Assembly: GCA_935421135.1 (NCBI GenBank)
Contig: OW285189.1
Span: 12,545,072-12,609,071, forward strand
Length of the DNA: 64,000 bases
Direction of reading: 5' to 3'
Source of the DNA: Bugulina stolonifera
Taxonomy: Eukaryota > Bryozoa > Gymnolaemata > Cheilostomatida > Bugulidae
The notes under the pieces are model-generated. The model was not told the origin of the DNA and did not search any database. It saw only the letters and a program-made list of their open reading frames with translations. Below are positions 60,701 through 64,000 of this stretch, piece after piece. The translations under genes were made by a program, and so were the position numbers. The number at the start of each line of letters is the position of its first letter. Position 1 is the stretch's first letter.

Positions 60701-62837
60701 ACTACTTACTACTACAGTACTACTTACTACTACAGTACTACTTACTACTACAGTACTACTTACTACTACAGTACTACTTACTACTACAGTACTACTTACT
60801 ACTACAGTACTACTTACTACTACAGTACTACTTACTACTACAGTACTACTTACTACTACAGTACTACTTACTACTACAGTACTACTTACTACTAGTTGTT
60901 GGTCAAAATGCTGATCCTGTTGGTTTCGGTGTAGATATATATTTTCATTGATAGACAAGCTAGTCTCTGCAATAACCCAGCCACCATTTAGTGACTGTAC
61001 TCTCACTTCTGATGGACTAAGGGAGCTCTGTAATGTTAACACAACGTTATAACTACTCTGCTGAAGTCAGTGATCAAAGCGTGGGAAATCAAATCAGAAC
61101 CTCTACGAGTCTAACTATCAGTAAAGTTTACATGCAGACAACTCCTCATAAACATATTATCCATAAACCATACCATGGTGGTGTAATATATACTGTAATG
61201 CAAGGTGAGATAAATACTACAGAGGAAAACATGATTAATACTGCTAATTGAAATTTTACCTTATAATCAGCAACATACAAGCTACGACTGGACATCCTAA
61301 AATACAAATAATAATAAACAATATAGTACAGGGAAGAGTCAATTGTGAGCGTCACCATCCTTTGACATAGTTTATTTTCTACTGTATGCAGTGATACAGG
61401 TAGGGGCCTATGTAGTAAACACACAATATGTACTGTATAGTATATATGTATGTATGTACATTTTATATGTATAGTGTATGTCTGTATGCACATGTATGTG
61501 CCATGTACTCACTTCTTACTCTGACTGTCAACGAGGATTAATTGCCAATTATCAGCCTGATAAGAGTATTTATCCACTTGGCAAACCTTCTTATGTGTGG
61601 CTAACATAATCTGCTGCAGTTGCGTGTAGCAGGAAGTCAAGTCAGGAGCATACGCTGCAATCCCACAGATACACAAACCTCCAGGCAGCATCCTCTGCAG
61701 CTACAAATATATATACAATGTATATATATGTACATTACTGAGCGAATACACAGGGTAGATACACAAATGTCAGTAAGCCAACTAAGCTAGTAAACAAAGT
61801 AATTGAGGGATAAGAGTAAAACCAGCCAGATTAAACGACACGCATTCAGTTTTATAGCATTAATAAACTTTGTAATATTATGTAATACTTCACCCTTAAC
61901 CTAGAAGTGACAACATAGCCAGGAAAACCCAGAATTGACAAACCTCTGCAGCATGACTTGTGACAAGGATGTCAGAGATTGTCCCGATACTTTTGGATTT
62001 CTCCGAGGCATCAATGGGTGTGTTGGCAAAGTGGATTACATGATCTCTTTGCTCGTTAACCTGCAGAAACACATTGAATTGACTGATTTGCAATAATTTT
62101 GACCTCAGTTTAAATTCTTCCTTATCTAACGTTATATAACAACAAAGTAAGCCCTACTTTAAATGGTGGATTCAAATCAGATCGGCGTTTTATGTTATGG
62201 AACTTCACCGAAGCAGACCGAAATAGAAAACTAAGTGATTTAGCAATGTGATTTCAACTAAGCATTCTAGTGCTAGGCCCAAACAACCAAGAGTGAGGTT
62301 TGTCTTTATAAGTTAATGATCGCTATATACAGAGATTCAGTTTAACTACAGTAGGCCCTATATATGGTTTGTCCTACAAATGCTTTTAAATAGGACTTAC
62401 TGAAAACTAGACTGCCTCTGTCACTGTACTAAATAGAAATTGATAACATTAACTTTGTTAATATGATTTCTTCTGCTAAAGTTTAATTTCTTAGAAACAG
62501 ATACAGTTAACTGAGTTAGTTAGGATTATATGTGGTCTACCTCATCAACTGCCAACAAACAGAAATGGCATGCACACTTAAACACTTTCTATACCTAGTC
62601 ATACAATATTATACGACTCACCAAGTGCTTCTGTTAATTTGGTGCAAAAATTTCTAATTGTATGAGCCATAGGTTTGACGTGTACTGCTATTATGTTGGA
62701 AGAGAATAGTCATGTGCTAAATGTTATAAAATATATTATGTACTCACGTATCCAATTAGTAAGCCGATATTCCAGGCTCCGGAGAGTTCCAGCAGAAGAG
62801 TCTCAACCGTTTTATCAATGATCGCTAACCTTCCCAT
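57789..62837 (-). CDS. ODR4: ODR4 homologue, GPCR-trafficking membrane protein
   Basis: Eleven exons, transcript order: 62837-62748, 62060-61944, 61700-61513, 61296-61260, 61027-60890, 60372-60205, 59897-59781, 59225-59124, 58779-58602, 58214-58107 and 57862-57789. All are phase-consistent and give 438 residues, close to the usual ODR4 length. Recognisable family parts are RMLPGGLCICGIAAYAPD, the LKGTVSAIAFFRAPATA segment, the AIKSDLKKTIYVRCQLLCEDI helix and ELPPRVYIAHGS. A single C-terminal membrane anchor (SIASGAAIALAVSLTYLNL) closes the protein. In C. elegans ODR-4 with ODR-8/UFSP2 helps odorant GPCRs mature in the ER and reach cilia; vertebrate ODR4 partners UFSP2. Two of its introns hold tandem arrays that copy splice donors (see 58250-58645 and 60680-60892). 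Confidence 0.93.
58250..58645 (-). repeat. Tandem array copying an ODR4 exon end and its splice donor
   Basis: Six units of about 63-75 bp carry the same order of words. On the minus strand: ATAGACAGTATTCTACT, ACTAGTATAGAACATGGTGCTA, then GTGAGTAGATAACT. ATCTACTCACTAG, the reverse complement of the exon/donor border, occurs near 58259, 58325, 58389, 58455, 58518 and 58592. The first unit (58592-58645) is the real end of the exon 58779-58602; the other five lie in the following intron. Confidence 0.9.
60680..60892 (-). repeat. 18-bp minisatellite at an ODR4 splice donor
   Basis: About 11.8 near-identical copies of AGTACTACTTACTACTAC (plus strand). On the minus strand every copy contains GTAGTAAGTAGTACTGTA, with the donor-like GTA-GTAAGTAG. 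The ODR4 exon 61027-60890 ends at the first of them. Because 18 is a multiple of three, the ODR4 frame stays open through the whole array, so choosing a later donor would add VVVSST repeats without a frameshift. Confidence 0.95.
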
Positions 62838-63778
62838 GATTCTAAGTAAGAATTACAATTTGTTATGCTCATGTGGTGATTCCAACAATTTCAAAATCTA
62901 ACGCGATGAAATAAACGGCATATTAGCTAAACCAAAGTAAGCACGTTAACTAATTGGATAATACTTAATAAGGCCAATGTAAATGTTCTTATGGTTGGGC
63001 CATGCCGTACGAAGTTGTCACATTTGATCACTCCCCATTGAATTACCAAGGTATAGTTTTAAATAATATAAGGCCTACATTATAATATGTTTATGAACAA
63101 ACAATTTTTAACCAAGATTGGAGTTCTAAAATACATTTGGGAGCTAATATTAAAATTTCTCACAAGACTCAACATTTTATATTAAAATTGTGTCTAAGAT
63201 AACCCCGGATACACATAAACTTCTAAAATTGCATTTTGGTGTTTTAGAACTTTTTTTAGTTTTGAACCTTGTTGATTTTGTAAAGTTAAACCTGGATTGG
63301 AAAATACAATACTAGAATCATTGTGCCAAGTCTGAGTGGGGTAATCCTAGTGAGAGTCGGTTTCAAATGTTAATACAATTGCATTTACAAAATAATAGCT
63401 CTCTGATTTAATCAATTGCATCAACCTGATAGCCTTCATTAAATCATTAGCCTAGGAAGGGATAGAAGACATATAAAACAATTTACAATTGAAAAATAAT
63501 AATATAACAGGCCTATAATAGATTTTATGTAGTAAAACAATATCTGTTCATAAATCTAATAATAATATAAAACTATTTCAAATAATTGAGAATGAATGAT
63601 ATTTATAACTATATATAACGATATATTGTGCTCAGTGAGGTAGAACTTCCACAGCAATTACAGTAGAATCTTTAGCGAAGTCTCTAGGATCGTTACAGCG
63701 CGTCGCTGTTTAGGATCGGTGGTTGGTGTCTCTTCTTATCTCACGAATGGTTCATGGTAGGAAGCTGGTGTGGTAGGC
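62838..63778. other. Gap upstream of ODR4
   Basis: AT-rich sequence that should contain the ODR4 promoter next to 62838. A copy of the GAAGTTGTCAC motif lies near 63012. I see no exon. Confidence 0.4.
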
Positions 63779-63952
63779 CTATATGCTTTTTTTGGTAGGC
63801 TCTCCTCGGGCTGCTGCCCTGGTGGTACTTTTTGCTAACCCTCTTTCTCTGACTAAATTGTCATAGACTCTAGATAGAGTATGGTGACGGTGTAGATTTT
63901 CATTCTGGAAAATCCGGGTCAGCAGACATAGGTGACGAGGTTTTCCTTCCAT
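63779..63952 (-). CDS. Possible small ORF or terminal exon
   Basis: A 57-codon ORF starts MEGKPRHLCLLTRIF and ends EPTKKSI. Its GC content is higher than the flanks and its residues are varied and basic (RVYDNLVRERGLAKS), which looks more like coding than chance. An in-frame TGA lies just upstream, and AAAG right before the ATG could act as an acceptor, so it may be the last exon of an off-window minus-strand gene. No family recognised. Confidence 0.28.
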   Translation of the reverse strand: MEGKPRHLCLLTRIFQNENLHRHHTLSRVYDNLVRERGLAKSTTRAAARGEPTKKSI

Positions 63953-64000
63953 CTTTCAAGGACAGATTCTGTAACTGATTTCACACCTCAGTTATACTGT

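Noticed and set aside
60608..60914. Plus-strand ORFs of Tyr/Ser/Thr or Leu/Thr repeats
   Set aside because: They are only the 18-bp minisatellite read on the wrong strand. ODR4 runs on the minus strand here and accounts for the flanking exon.

Overview
The window is nuclear DNA from an animal. It is AT-rich, every host gene is split by GT-AG introns (many of 50 to 500 bases), and the proteins are animal families: a rhodopsin-class GPCR, a basigin-like immunoglobulin protein, a myosin-light-chain-kinase-like kinase, a B-box (TRIM) protein, ODR4 and a giant C2H2 zinc-finger protein. Compact genes, palindromic ACATGTAC-type simple sequence and mixed repeats suggest a non-vertebrate, perhaps an early-branching animal such as a sponge. 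The sequence alone does not settle the species. I built the gene models by hand, joining ORF pieces at splice sites and checking that reading phase carries across every junction. In each of the seven complete multi-exon models the summed coding length is a whole number of codons.

Layout, left to right: a lone minus-strand exon of an off-window gene (465-569); a two-exon orphan GPCR (plus, 1282-2629); an unrecognised 11-exon gene with a Pro/Thr-rich repeat domain (minus, 3033-12166); a repeat-rich gap (about 12.2-17.0 kb) with tRNA-derived SINE-like units and a hAT-type MITE; a basigin-like gene (plus, 17073-19735), convergent with an MLCK-like kinase gene (minus, 21595-29400); a 21-exon gene coding a 1954-residue protein with a ZAD-like N-terminus and about 36 zinc fingers (minus, 30508-42976); a 5'-truncated LINE whose reverse-transcriptase ORF is still open (minus, about 46.1-49.6 kb); a RING-less B-box gene (minus, 51643-56891); ODR4 (minus, 57789-62837); and a possible small ORF near the right edge.

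The genes do not form one pathway. Several concern signalling and the cell surface: the GPCR; ODR4, whose family helps GPCRs fold and traffic; basigin, a chaperone for membrane transporters in vertebrates; and a Ca2+/calmodulin-type kinase. The most unusual items are the ZAD-like multi-finger protein built from alternating C2H2 and C2HC fingers, two tandem arrays in ODR4 whose units each carry a 5' splice donor, two MITEs with perfect 8-bp target duplications, and strong intronic hairpins.
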